Translations under genes and position numbers: made by a program
The notes under the pieces: model-generated
Database searches by the model: none
What the model saw: only the letters and a program-made list of their open reading frames with translations
Told to the model about the DNA's origin: nothing
Part shown: positions 9,801 to 19,071 of the stretch, piece after piece
Layout of the letters: each line of letters begins with the position of its first letter
Numbering within the stretch: position 1 is the first letter of the stretch
Source: Streptomyces violaceusniger
GTDB taxonomy: Bacteria; Actinomycetota; Actinomycetes; Streptomycetales; Streptomycetaceae
Assembly: GCA_005405945.1 (NCBI GenBank)
Contig: BJHW01000001.1
Location: forward strand, 1,612,001 to 1,676,000
DNA length: 64,000 nucleotides
Reading direction: 5' to 3'

Positions 9801-10670
9801 CGGGCCGACGCACGGCGCCCGTACGCGTACGCCTGCGAGGTCGCGGTCATCTCGTACGCCGCGTCCGGCGGTGAGTTCCTGCGGGCCGCCCGGCGCGGCC
9901 GGGTGCCCGCGAGCGAGCGCGCGGTGCTGGTGGCCGACCCCAGCGGGGATCTGACGTGGGCGCAGGACGAGGTGACGGCCCTCCGCACCGCCTACTACAC
10001 CGAGGCCCTGCTCTACGGCTGGCACGAGGACGCGCCCGCGAACGCGCCGGGCACGCCCGATGACGTGCTCTCCCACCTCCCCGGAGGCCCGGCCGCGCCC
10101 GCCGCCTCGCTACTGCATCTGGTGGTGCACGGCCTGGCCGGGCTGCGGCCCACCGACTCGGCCCTCCACCTGGCCGCCCCTGAGTCCGCGGCGGCCCCGG
10201 ACCCCGCGGACACTCCGGACCTGGGCAGGCTGACGGTGACGCGCATCCTCGACGTACCCGCCGGGGAACGGGCCGCCACCGGACCGCTGATCGTGCTCAG
10301 CGCCTGCGAGACGGACCTCAGCAGCCGTGACCACGACGAGGCGCTGACCCCGACCACCGCCCTGCTGGCCCGTGGCGCCACGGATGTGGTCGGTTCGCGG
10401 TGGAAGGTCTCGGACAGCGCCTCGGCCGCGCTGATGGTGGTCTTCCACCACCACCTGACCGTCGCCGGGCTGGCCCCACCGGACGCCCTGCGCGCCGCCC
10501 AGCTGTGGATGCTCGACCACGACCGCCGTCCCGTCCCCGGGCTGACCGGGCTCCTGCTGGCCGAGACGCAGAGCGACGCGGGCGGCCTGGCCCGGGCCGT
10601 CTCCTGGGCCGGTTTCATCCACCAGGGCAACCCCGCTCCCCGCGCACCCGTGGAAGGACGACAGCCATGA
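6819..10670 (+). CDS. CHAT-domain (caspase-like) protein with helical repeats
   Basis: 1283 residues. The first ~700 are helical, TPR-like repeats. The C-terminal ~400 form a CHAT domain: VPCGNLGAVPWHAA opens it, and the cysteine-protease dyad is His1104 (LVVHG) and Cys1163 (VLSACETD), followed by the usual GATDVVGSRWKV segment. CHAT proteins are proteases or death effectors of bacterial conflict systems such as gasdermin- and CRISPR-linked ones (family knowledge). Two low-complexity inserts interrupt it: a Gly-rich run near residues 735-770 and a Lys/Glu/Gly-rich repeat near 930-965. No signal peptide or membrane segment. Its stop overlaps the next start (ATGA), so it is co-translated with the antitoxin/RES pair. 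Confidence 0.9.
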   Translation: MHARDLAALRDRAERAAADALAWIAPPSPQGQAAEGSSGGAGSKDPGTDGSSDRPAATRAPDGTRSPATAGPVLLDHRIAELESLEAELAAAVPDGDALLCTVRARLGGLYAERYGRDPTDDDRSRGLRVLRAARASGALDPRDERASAFHLMRLLMTPGMMAGWDGTLPRLLESFDLGRRVVLGDPELTADLTELRGLVTDLAPTLPEDAAESLFWAAGVLERVPAVVRSRDVGQMADLAEQMAQRLPGRNSELMRALSGLVAEFSGAGEADEGGEVEAMKEPTEEETALTFAEAALLLELEVPGTIRAEDLTTLVEEVSKGPAGEEAETAMRAAMSRMAQGVRTGDADRLAEAAELIDAAAGEGSGRLGWMAGLISPGLLAAANTLGGNLTDRDQARARLDALFGPASAVFDSAHATGPGAAGLRICNQCMHLQLRITEALAEEDTERLEELLDELLDLLEETEGGEWQFLVLFLLGQAQLSLATLDGGVTALRTAVAYLEEAAGHPRVPVFARPLMDACWAPALALSSLIEPDLARVSEAVTRARGALEGPASTADQHVRIRQAIVYALLAIHRSTDDPSVLEEAVGELEQARRALTERTSPDIRQKVLWELAEAYRLRGDRARDDLGAAVSTAQESLRVLAEDVLLQLGAEHGLEVARAGASRGLLAAHWAAVDGGIEEAVTSLENGRGLVLRAAAAAAGVPEQLAARGEAELAEQWRTAVRDLAPGAAPTGGGLGTGVGAGLGTGIGGGLATGGGGLATGIGGGTPEEVRSALARVMPTGPAPGLAIPSTLRRRALEALRRPEGGSEALRGLLGAPGIGELRDGLRATGADALVYLVPGQGTAGGVAVLVPSTGEPMALPLPGLGALGREPLERYLDAGARRSAVSEQGMDAHAEAHRGWEAALEGLCDWAGPAVLAPILDALDARAADGRGKARDEREKANDGPGKAHDGREKAKNGPGQPDAPVRLVLVPCGNLGAVPWHAARLPGPRADARRPYAYACEVAVISYAASGGEFLRAARRGRVPASERAVLVADPSGDLTWAQDEVTALRTAYYTEALLYGWHEDAPANAPGTPDDVLSHLPGGPAAPAASLLHLVVHGLAGLRPTDSALHLAAPESAAAPDPADTPDLGRLTVTRILDVPAGERAATGPLIVLSACETDLSSRDHDEALTPTTALLARGATDVVGSRWKVSDSASAALMVVFHHHLTVAGLAPPDALRAAQLWMLDHDRRPVPGLTGLLLAETQSDAGGLARAVSWAGFIHQGNPAPRAPVEGRQP

Positions 10671-11353
10671 CCACCGACGATCTCCTGGAGCTGCTGCGCC
10701 GGCATCTGCCGGAGATCCGCGCCTCGCTCACCGCCGAGCAGTTCAGCGGCTTCCAGGACAGTGTGCTGCGGCTGCGGGCGGCCGGAGACGACGCCAGGGC
10801 CGTGCGCCGTGCGGTGCGGCAGGTGCGGCTGGCGCTGCTGCCTCTCCCCCGCGAGATGGAACTGCGCAGAAAACTGGACCAGTTCCGGTCCGGGGGCGCC
10901 GCGCCCTCCGCCGTCCTGCCGGACACCGACCGGCTGGCCGAGCTGATCCGGCTGCTGGACTCCGTGGACTGGCCGACGCTGGATCCCGAGAGCGCCGAGA
11001 TCGCCGGGGCCGTACGGCAGCGGCTGCTCACCGCCCCCGCGCGGGGCCCGGAGCAGCTCACCGGCACCGCCGCCGAGGATCCCACCGGGGCCGGACTCAT
11101 CCGCCTGTCGGACCCCGAACGCGGCGACCGCTACCCGGACTTCCAGTTCGACCCGGACACCGGTGAGCCACGGCCGGTGGTGCAGCGGATCAACAGAATG
11201 CTGCTGTCGGACCAGGACCCGTGGGGCGCCGCCGACTGGTGGCTCGGCGGCAACACCTGGCTGCGCGACGCGCCCGCCGCCTTGGTGGGGCGGGTGCCGG
11301 ACGCACGGCTGACCGAGGCCGCCGCCGCGCTGATCGGAGACGGCGGGTGGTGA
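10667..11353 (+). CDS. Antitoxin-like protein with ParS/MbcA-type toxin-binding C-terminus
   Basis: 228 residues. The N-terminal ~110 are helical with no helix-turn-helix I can recognise. The C-terminal ~80 match the pattern of the Xre-MbcA-ParS (DUF2384-like) toxin-binding domain: FQFDPDTGEPRPVVQ, then DPWGAADWWLGGNTWL and a final VPDARLTEAAAALI helix. This domain normally plugs the active site of a RES toxin, and the next gene is a RES protein, overlapping by GTGA. I infer it is the cognate antitoxin. The usual Xre DNA-binding half is missing, so it may neutralise without repressing. Start ATG 10667 overlaps the CHAT stop. Confidence 0.72.
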   Translation: MTTDDLLELLRRHLPEIRASLTAEQFSGFQDSVLRLRAAGDDARAVRRAVRQVRLALLPLPREMELRRKLDQFRSGGAAPSAVLPDTDRLAELIRLLDSVDWPTLDPESAEIAGAVRQRLLTAPARGPEQLTGTAAEDPTGAGLIRLSDPERGDRYPDFQFDPDTGEPRPVVQRINRMLLSDQDPWGAADWWLGGNTWLRDAPAALVGRVPDARLTEAAAALIGDGGW

Positions 11354-12006
11354 GGCAGGCGCCCCCGGAGGGCGCGCGCATGAGCCCGAACCTGTTCGTC
11401 CTGAGCGCGGGCACCGAGCTGTGGCGGTGCCATGAAACCGCCTACGCCTGCACCCAGTTCAACCCGAAGCCCGCGCACTCCTTCTTCGGCGGCAATCGCT
11501 TCGACGCCACCGCCGAGGACCGGTACCCGTATCTCTACGCGGCCGTGGAGCCGACCACCACCCTCGCCGAGGTGATGCTGCGGGACATGGAGTTCACCGG
11601 ACCGGAGGGGCGGCGTCAGGTGCCGTGGGCGCTGGCGGCCACCCGCTCGCTGTCCAAGGTGCGGGTGACCGAGGACCTGGTCCTGGTGCGGCTGGTCGAG
11701 GAGGAGGACCTGGCCGCGGTGTTCCAGACTTCCTGGCTGCTGGAGACGGACGACTACGCGCAGACGCGCGCCTGGGCGCGGGAGATCCGGCGCCAGGTGC
11801 CGGACGCGCAAGGGCTGGTGTGGCAGTCCCGGCGGCACCGCCCGCACCCCGCCCTGGTGCTGTTCGGCGACCGCTGCGGCGAGGAGCCGCTGAAGGCGGT
11901 GCCCGGCCAGGCCCACAACCTGGGCACGTTCGAGGGGGCGGGCGAGGCCGACCAGCTGCTGGCACCGCTGCGGGCGGTCATCATTCCGCCCGGTATGCGG
12001 ACATGA
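11350..12006 (+). CDS. RES-domain toxin (predicted NAD+-acting)
   Basis: 218 residues from GTG 11350, which overlaps the antitoxin stop; ATG 11380 is an alternative, but the upstream PPEGAR stretch fits the family. RES hallmarks are an Arg in LWRCHE, GGNRFD, the Tyr of YPYLYAA and the Glu of TTLAEVM. RES toxins such as MbcT and ParT consume NAD+ by phosphorolysis or ADP-ribosylation and are held by a ParS/MbcA-type antitoxin (family knowledge). The order antitoxin-toxin matches that class. Being third in an operon behind a CHAT protease-like gene is unusual and suggests a two-effector device (inference). Confidence 0.82.
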   Translation: MRQAPPEGARMSPNLFVLSAGTELWRCHETAYACTQFNPKPAHSFFGGNRFDATAEDRYPYLYAAVEPTTTLAEVMLRDMEFTGPEGRRQVPWALAATRSLSKVRVTEDLVLVRLVEEEDLAAVFQTSWLLETDDYAQTRAWAREIRRQVPDAQGLVWQSRRHRPHPALVLFGDRCGEEPLKAVPGQAHNLGTFEGAGEADQLLAPLRAVIIPPGMRT

Positions 12007-12044
12007 GCGCGCGGGGCGGCACGGGGGTCCGCCCCGCGACCCCG

Positions 12045-12071
12045 CCCGGCACCGGCTCAGCCGGTGCCGGG
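12045..12071. terminator. Bidirectional hairpin between the RES and FHA genes
   Basis: A perfect 12-bp stem, CCCGGCACCGGC against its complement, with a 3-base loop. The loop TCA is the reverse complement of the FHA gene stop codon, so the minus-strand gene ends inside the hairpin. It should stop transcription from both convergent operons. Confidence 0.7.
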
Positions 12072-12665
12072 CCCCGGTCCGTACAGCCGTACGGCGAAGC
12101 TGACCCGCAGTCCGAGCCGCAGCTGGTCGCCGTCGCGGACGGGGGTGCGCACACCCGCCGCGATCCGGGCGCCGTTCAGATACGTGCCGTTGCGGGTGCC
12201 CTCCTCGGGCTCCTCGACCCAGGCGGTGCCGTCCGGCTCCACCGTGATCGAGGCATGACGCCGGGAGACCTTGTTCCAGCCGTCGAACGCGGCGGCGGTC
12301 CGCGGCGCCCAGTCCGGATGGCGGCCCAGGCGCAGCGGAGGTCCCGGGCCGTGCCGGAGCTCCAGACAGGGCTCGGTGCAGACCAGCAGCGCATGGGTGC
12401 GCGCACGGCCGCAGGACGCGCAGCGGGTGTCCCGGGGGGCCACCGGCTTACGGCAGTTCCAGCAGGGCGCGGACACCTCGACCCCGGCCGGGGGTGGCGC
12501 GGGCGGTTCGGCCCGCACCACCGGCTCCTGCGCCGCGTCCGCCTTCTCCGCCGCGTCCGCTCCCGCCGCGTCCGCTCCCGCCGGGTCCGCCGCTTCCGCC
12601 GGTGCTTCCCCCTCCTCGTCGACCGACTCGCGCCACCAGCCCGCCGGAGCGGCGCCACCGCTCAT
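12057..12665 (-). CDS. FHA-domain protein with N-terminal zinc ribbon
   Basis: 202 residues. An Ala/Glu-rich linker is followed by a zinc ribbon (CWNC and CASC) and then a forkhead-associated domain: LRLGRHPDW, VSRRHASI and TRNGTYLNG. FHA domains read phosphothreonine, so the natural ligand is a protein phosphorylated by the kinase at the head of this operon (inference). Start ATG 12665 overlaps the stop of the AAA+ gene, so it is the last gene of the four-gene operon. There is no membrane segment; the ribbon may dock it to a partner. Confidence 0.85.
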   Translation of the reverse strand: MSGGAAPAGWWRESVDEEGEAPAEAADPAGADAAGADAAEKADAAQEPVVRAEPPAPPPAGVEVSAPCWNCRKPVAPRDTRCASCGRARTHALLVCTEPCLELRHGPGPPLRLGRHPDWAPRTAAAFDGWNKVSRRHASITVEPDGTAWVEEPEEGTRNGTYLNGARIAAGVRTPVRDGDQLRLGLRVSFAVRLYGPGPGTG

Positions 12666-14741
12666 CGGCCACCGCCGGGACCGGGACCCGCGGCCCCGGT
12701 GCGTACCACCCGCAGGTCCAGCGCCACCGTCCCGTCCGCGGCGGGCCGCACACCGGTGACGGTGACCGCCGTGCCCGCCAGTCGCTCCTGGTCGAACAGC
12801 GCCCGTGCCAGCGGGTTGATCAGATGCGTCTCCAGCAGCATGCCGATGCCCCGGCCGCCGTTGTCGACATCCGCCGTGCAGTAGGAGGACAGCGCCCGGT
12901 GCGCCTCGTCGGAGAGGCGCAGATGCACCCCTGATCCTCGCGCAGCACCCGCTGGATGTTGCCCACCTGGGAGTCGAAGATCTCGGCGGCCACCTTGGCG
13001 TCGATGTAGTCGAAGACCACCACATTGCCGCCGAGCCGGTTCATCAGCTCCGGGCGGCCGATCTCCTCGACGAAGTGTTCCTTCACATTGGCCAGGATGA
13101 TCTCCTCCAGCTGGTGGTACGGCATGCCGGGCTCGGCCACCCGCCCTTCGCGCCCGCCGTCGCCGGTCCGCTTCCTGACCCCGAGGTTGGAGGTGAAGAT
13201 CAGCACGCATTCGCTGAAGTACGTGGTGACCCCCTGCCCGTCGGTGAGCCGGCCGTCCTCGAGCACCTGGAGGAACTTGTCCAGCACCCCCTTGTCGGCC
13301 TTGTCGATCTCGTCGAACAGCACGACCCGGAAGGGGTCGTTGCGCACCGCCGTGGTCAGCTCGCCACCCGCCTCGTAACCCACGTATCCCGGCGGTGCGC
13401 CGAGCAGCCGGTCCACCGAATGCGGTGCGGAGAACTCGCTCATGTCGAAGCGCAGACAGGCGTCCTCGGTGCCGAACAGCAGCTTGGCCACCGCCTTGGC
13501 CAGCTCGGTCTTGCCGGTGCCGGTCGGCCCGGCGAAGAACAGCACACCACGCGGCCGGCTGCCGGGGTGGGACGCCTGGGCTCCGGAGAGGCCGAGCGCG
13601 GCGCGCTTGAGGATGTCGAGGGTCTTGCCGACCGCCTTCTCCTGGCCCTTCACCCGCGCCCGCAGGTCCGCTTCGCCCTTCTTGATCTGCTCGCGGATGT
13701 AATCCGCCTGCCACGGGTTGTCCTTGACGCCGAGCTGGTAGACCCGGACCGCGTCCCGCATCTCGGCGAACGACAGCCCGCGGTCGAGCGCCATCCGGGC
13801 GCTCTCCCGCATCGCGCGCAGGGTCAGCCCGGCGGTGGCGCGGGCGAAGGTGTCCAGGTCGTGCTCGTCCGGCGGCCGTCGCTTGTCGAGCCGCACCGGC
13901 CCGTCGTCCCCGCTGTCCCCGCTGTCCTCGTTGTCCGCGGGCGCGGACGCGGCGGTGTGCTCCTCGGCCAGCAGCTCGGCCATGCGCCGTCTGCTGCCCA
14001 GGTCGGGCAGTGGGATGCCGATGGTACGGACCCGTTCGCTGCCCGCCACCAGCCAGGTGGGCAGATCGCGCTCCCCGTCGGCGAGCCAGATCACGGGGTT
14101 GAACAGCCGCCGTCCGCTGTCCGGGGAGGAGATCGGCCGCGCGTCCTCGGCCAGCTTCAGGCAGTTGAGGAAGAAGTCCCGCTCCGCGTCGCTGAGCCGG
14201 GTGACATCGGTGGGGATCCGGGCGGCGTAGTCGATCAACACCACCACCCGGTAGGGCCGTTGGCGCTGTGCGGTGTCCGGGCGGGCCGTCCGTCCGGTGT
14301 CTTCGGCTGCCGCCCTTGCTGCTTCCAGCCGGTGATGATGTCACCCAGGGTCCGCTCCGCCTCGGCCAGGTGGACGGGGGTGTCGGCACGGCGGGCGCTC
14401 CCGGGTCTGGCCGCGTCCCGCCCGTGCAGCAGCTCGCGGACCTCCTTGGCCGCCGGGCCCGCGACGACGGTGAAGCCGTCGGCGATGTCGAAGCGGATCA
14501 GCGCCTCGTACCCCTCCTGCCACAGGGCGTTCCACAGCACCTCGGTGAGGGTGTGGTGGGCGTCGTAGGTCCGCTCGGGGCCGCCCTCGTCGGGGTCCTT
14601 GTCGTGGCGGACGAGGTGGATGTCCCGGATGCTGCCGTGCAGGACGTACTGGGAGTGGACGCTGAGCGTGCCGACCAGCTCCTCGGCGAAGGCCGGGAGG
14701 CTGCGGTCCGCGCGGCCCGGTGAGGTGGCTGCCTCGGTCAT
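12662..14741 (-). CDS. Hsp100-like AAA+ ATPase (two frame breaks)
   Basis: About 693 residues after joining three frames. The N-terminal third (SLPAFAEELVGTL to VVVLIDYAARI) looks like a degenerate AAA domain that keeps a Walker B-like strand but no Walker A. The second AAA domain is intact: GPTGTGKT near residue 400, the pore loop GAPPGYVGYE, Walker B VVLFDEIDKA and FTSNLG. This is the ClpA/ClpB D2 type, so the protein should remodel or unfold proteins. Breaks lie near 14280 and at the CCCC run 12928-12931, where one added base gives LREDQGVHLRLSDEA. It starts 2 bp after the preceding gene and overlaps the FHA gene. Which substrate it handles is unknown. Confidence 0.8.
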
Positions 14742-14743
14742 AC

Positions 14744-16383
14744 CTACGTCTCCTGGTCACGGTGGCGGACCTTGGGTCCGGTGCGGTGGTCATGGGCGGG
14801 CCGGGCCGCCGTGCGCGGGACCGGCCGCGCGGGTGGCTCGTCGAACTCGAACGGCACGCTGAGCCCGGCCCGTTCGGCCAGCTTGCGCAGCTCGCGCAGA
14901 TGGTCGGGGGCCTCGACGCACCGCTGCCAGTCGAGGTCCAGGTCGTCGTCGGTCTCCTCGGCGGGGTCGCGCTCGCGGTGCATGGTGGCGACCCGGGCGG
15001 TGCCGCCGGCGTCCACGCTGATGCGCAGCCAGTGCTCGTCCCCCCAGCCCGGCGGGCCCAGTCGATGAACTGCACCGCTCCGGAGGTGGCGTATCCGGCC
15101 GTCTCGGGCTCCGACCGCTGGACCGCCGCGCGGATCACCTCCGCGGCGTACATCCGCTGATATGCGTCGACCCGCTCCCCGACACGGGCCGCGACGCGGG
15201 CGCGCTGGGCCTCCTCCAGCGTTCCGCCCTGGTGCAGGAAGCGCTCCAGGACGGCGATCTCCGCCCCGGCGTCGGGCAGCGGAACGGGGGTGCCGGGGTG
15301 GTCGGCGCGGAGGAAGGCGAGCTGCTGGGCGGCCCACTCCTCGGTCTCCTGCCGCCGCTCGGCCTCGCGCGTGACCCGCTCGGCGAACCGGGCGGCCTCC
15401 CGCAGATGGCGCTTGGCCGCGGCGGGCCGCTGGGCGGCCACTTCCGCGGCGACGGTGACCTTCTCCTCCACCAGCCGGTAGTCGGCCACCGCCACATTCC
15501 GCGGCAGCATGGCCAGCAGGTCCGCGCCCAGCCGCAGCGCCTCCTCCTCGCTCGGCGCCGCGGTGGCGGCGGGCGGCGGCTGCGGCAGCGCATCGAGCGC
15601 CTCGGTTTCGGTGGCGGCCCCCTCGTACGCCTCCAACGCCTTGACGCGGCGGGCGCGCAGGGTGGCGTGCCAGCCGGTGTCCGCGGGGTGTGCTCCGGCC
15701 ACCGGACGGGCGGCGGCCTCCATGGTGGCGCGTGCGTACGCGGCCTCCGCGTGGCGCAGCCGACGGTCGGTGTCGGCCAGTCGTCGCCACACCTCGTCCA
15801 GGCTCATGCCGGTCAGGGCCAGCGGCGGCGGCAGGTCGGGCGGTTCCGGCGGCCCGTCGGGCCCGGCGGCCGTGGCGGCCCGCCGGATGCGCGCGTGCAG
15901 GGTGTCGATGCGGGCGTTGGCCCGGACGGCGGCGAAGGCGGCGTCCCGCCAGCACTCGGCGGCCTGCCGGGCGTCCAACTGCCGCTGTCGCAGCTCGTCC
16001 TGGTACTCGGCGGCGCGGAGGGCGGCGGCCGCGAGCACCTGCGCCCCGGCCATGGTGGCGCGGCCGACGAGCAGCGCCCCGCTGAGCGAGCCGAGGCCGA
16101 TCAGGGCGGGCACCATCAGGTCGTGCAACTGGTCCATGGCGGCGTGCAGCGCATGGCCGCCGGCGTGCTGCACGGCGTCGCCGATGTGCTGGCCGACGCC
16201 GGTGCCGATGTGGTCCGACAGGCCGGTGCCCTGGACCGTGTGGTGCGGCACCCCGGTGTTCTGGACGGTGTCCTGCACCGTGTTCTGAACGGTGTGCTGG
16301 AGGGTATCGGCGGCCGGAGGCTGGGGGAAGGACACATCCGGCATCACATCGCCGATGCTGGGGATCGCCTGTCCTGAACTCAT
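14744..16383 (-). CDS. Membrane-associated coiled-coil protein of unknown function
   Basis: About 546 residues. I do not recognise a named family. The N-terminal ~60 residues carry short TVQNT/TVQDT repeats, then one hydrophobic segment (VPALIGLGSLSGALLVG), then ~350 residues of Ala/Arg/Glu-rich helix likely to form coiled coil, and a compact C-terminal part beginning FIDWARPGWGDEHWL. One base is missing near 15051; restoring it joins the last ~100 residues. It starts by ATGA overlap with the kinase gene and is followed after 2 bp by the AAA+ gene, so it probably scaffolds or anchors the complex (inference). Confidence 0.65.
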
Positions 16384-18865
16384 GTGACACTCCCTGACGT
16401 CGGCGGGGCGGCCACCCTCGGCCGGCCGGGGCGGACCCGGCCGTCCCGGCCGCGCAGCTCCGCCACATAGCGGCGCCAGCACCGCGTCCGGTGCCAGGTC
16501 CACCAGAGAAGAACGGCCACCGTGGCGATCGGCCACGCCCAGGGGCATAGGCCACGGTGGCCCACAACAGGGCGATGGCCGGGAGGAGCAGCAGGCCCTG
16601 GACGGGGAAGCGCGAGCCGGGGCGGCGGATGAACCGGGCCACGGGCCGCACACGGTCGATCAGCAGCCCGGCCAGGGAACGGTCGGGATGGTAGCCGGGG
16701 CTGCCGATGCGGTACGCCGTCCACAGCTCCAGCGCCAGCACGGCGGCGGTCGCCGGGGCGGTCAGCATCCATGCCGTCAGCACCGCGCGCTGACCGGGCC
16801 ATCCCGCCAGATCGCTCAGAGCGAGCACCAAGGGCCACGGGAAGACGAGGCCGACGGCTCCGCCGAGGGCCCAGCCGAGCGTGGGCAGCATGTCCTGTCT
16901 GCGCACCCACAGCGTGGCCACGTCCAGGTCGCGCTCCTGGCGGAGGAGGGCGCGCTCGTCGTTCACCCGGCCCTGCGCCTCCGTGGACTCCTGCTCGGCG
17001 AATCCGGCGAGCCACTCGGCCAGTTGCATCCGCACCAGGTCGTCGGGGTCGCGGAGCAACCGGCCGTACCAGGCCACCGGCTGCGGAAACGCCGCCTGGA
17101 TACGGGCGGTCCGCTCCTGGAGCCTGCGCCGGTGCGCGGTGGGGGCCGCGGCGAGCGAGAGGAGGGCGGCCAGCCGGGCGCGGTCGAGCCGGGTGGCGGC
17201 GCGCACCTCGGCGCGGCGGTCGCGCAGCCAGGGCGACGCCTGGAGCGCCTCGTCCACGGTGTGCTGCCAGCGGGAGCGGGCCGTCAGCCAGCGCTGCTGC
17301 ACCTCGGCGAGCCCTTCGCCGCCGGGCCGTGCGTCCAGCAGCGGCAGGATGGTGTGGTCCCGCAGGTCCTCCACGACGGAGAGGGCGAACTCATCGCCGC
17401 GCCCGGCCTCCCGCAGCAGATCGCCCAGCCCCGCGTGGTCCAGCGGCACCCCGCGGTAGGAGGCGTCGAGGGTGGGGCCGAGCCAGGAGATCAGCCGCAC
17501 CATCGTGGCCGGCTTGGGCTCACGCGGCGGCGTGGCGGGGTGGTGCGGCTCCAGGAGGCCGAGCAGCGCCGTCAGCTCCTCGGCGTCGCGGCCGGGTGCG
17601 CCCTCGAACTGCCTTAGCCAGCGGGTGAGTTCACCGCGGCCGCGCCGCCGGGAGAGGAGCTGCCGGGCGGGCCGCCAGTTCTCGCTGAACGCCCGGGCCA
17701 GCTGCTTCGGCCGGGTGTAGCGCTCGTCGAGGAAGGCGAACGGCTCGATGTCCGGCTCGTCCGCCGGATCCGAGGCGCCGGGGGCCGCGCCCGTCTCCCA
17801 GGGGGCGACCGGCGGCGCACCGCCCACCAGCCACTGCGCCACCTCGTCGGTGCCCCAGCGGTGGTCGGGGTCGCGGGTGAGCAGCCCCCGGCACAGCAGC
17901 CGCAGCCGGTGGTCGGTGACCAGGGACAGGTCCGGGGCGCGGGAGCTGATCTCCTCCCGGACGAAGTCGTTGTCGGTGAACCGGATGGGGTGGCGCCCGC
18001 CGGCCATCTCGGCGACGATCATGCCGAGCGACCACCAGTCGGCGGGCGGATGGATCAGCTGGTGGCGCAGCGACGCCTGCGGGGACATGTAGAGGGCGGT
18101 GCCGACCCAGCGCTCGTCCCGGGTGTAGCGCTCGGCGGGTTCATGGGCGGAGACGGCGAAGTCCACGAGGACGAGGTCCGGGGCGGCCGGGTCGAGGCTG
18201 CCGAGCACGATGTTGGCGGGGCTGAGGTCCCGGTGCACGATGTTCAGTTCGTGCAGGGTGGTGAGGGCCTCGTGCAGCTGCCGTACGACGCTGTGGATGA
18301 GCACGGGGTCGGCCGGGCCGGGATTGTCGTTGAGATATCCGGCCAGGTCGGTCTCGCCGTAGGACGGTGCCAGGTCGTACGGGTGGCCGTCGGCCCCGGT
18401 GTCGCTGGTCTCGGTGAAGTGGGTGAGGTGGCGGCGCGGCCGGTCCCGCAGCAGCTCCCACACCCGGCGGTCCGGGGCGTGGCCGCGGTGGTACCACTTG
18501 AGGATGTGGCTGCCACGGTCGTCCTCGACACGGTAGACGGCCGCCTGGTGCGGTTGGTCGGGGCGGCGCAGCACGGCCCTCAGGCGGAACCGGCCGCGCA
18601 GCGAGACGGGCAGCGCTCCGGTGTCCCCGCGCAGGTCGCGACCCCCGTCCGCGGCCTGCGCGGACGCCGCCGAGGGGATCTCGTCCTCGGTGGGCCCGGC
18701 CGACGTGGCGGCCGCCGACGGGGGCGGCTCCTCGTGTTCGGTGGGCGGCGGCCCTGCGTCGTGCGCGCGCCGCCGCTCTTCGGGCTCCCCGGGGACCCCG
18801 TGCTCGTCGTCGTCCTCGTATTCCGTGGGGGGCGGTTGCTCGTGCGGATGGGTCACAAAGGTCAC
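16380..18865 (-). CDS. Membrane Ser/Thr protein kinase-like protein
   Basis: About 828 residues. After an acidic, Pro-rich tail a protein-kinase domain covers roughly residues 80-340: VAIK-type Lys in ILKWYHRG, catalytic loop NIVHRDLSPANIV near 210, metal motif VDFAVSAH (DFA rather than DFG) and GTALYMSPQ. A helical region follows, then three or four membrane helices at the C-terminus (for example VLTAWMLTAPATAAVLALEL). The final helix is in another frame; one more G in the GGGG run at 16542-16545 gives YAPWAWPIATVAVLLWW. It heads the operon with coiled-coil, AAA+ and FHA genes, fitting a phospho-signal that the FHA protein reads. Targets are unknown. Confidence 0.82.
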
Positions 18866-19058
18866 CTCGTGAACGGGCGGGCGTTGTCGGATTCATGGTG
18901 GCGACGACGGCGGCGGCCGGGGGCCGCCGGGCCGTGGATCAAGAAAGCGGAACCCCGGAAATCGGAAATCTGTTCCAGCACGGGTGAATTACCGGCGGCA
19001 CTAAGCCCGGCAGGGAACGGCCGCCGGGAGACCGATTTCCTCTTTCTCGGCCGGTCGC

Positions 19059-19064
19059 TAGCCT
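19059..19064 (+). promoter_or_regulatory. Candidate -10 element for a leaderless macro-domain transcript
   Basis: TAGCCT lies seven bases before ATG 19072 and no ribosome site precedes that ATG. This spacing is typical of leaderless actinobacterial transcripts. No good -35 is visible. Confidence 0.35.
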
Positions 19065-19071
19065 GGTGACC

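Noticed and set aside
7713..10076. Long minus-strand frame of 787 codons opposite the CHAT gene
   Set aside because: Low-complexity Gly/Arg/Gln composition and no motif, while the plus strand holds a clear CHAT protein.
12662..14389. Alternative 575-codon frame as the AAA+ protein
   Set aside because: Only its last ~90 codons match the family; the ATPase motifs are in the neighbouring frame, so it is a shadow except for the end.
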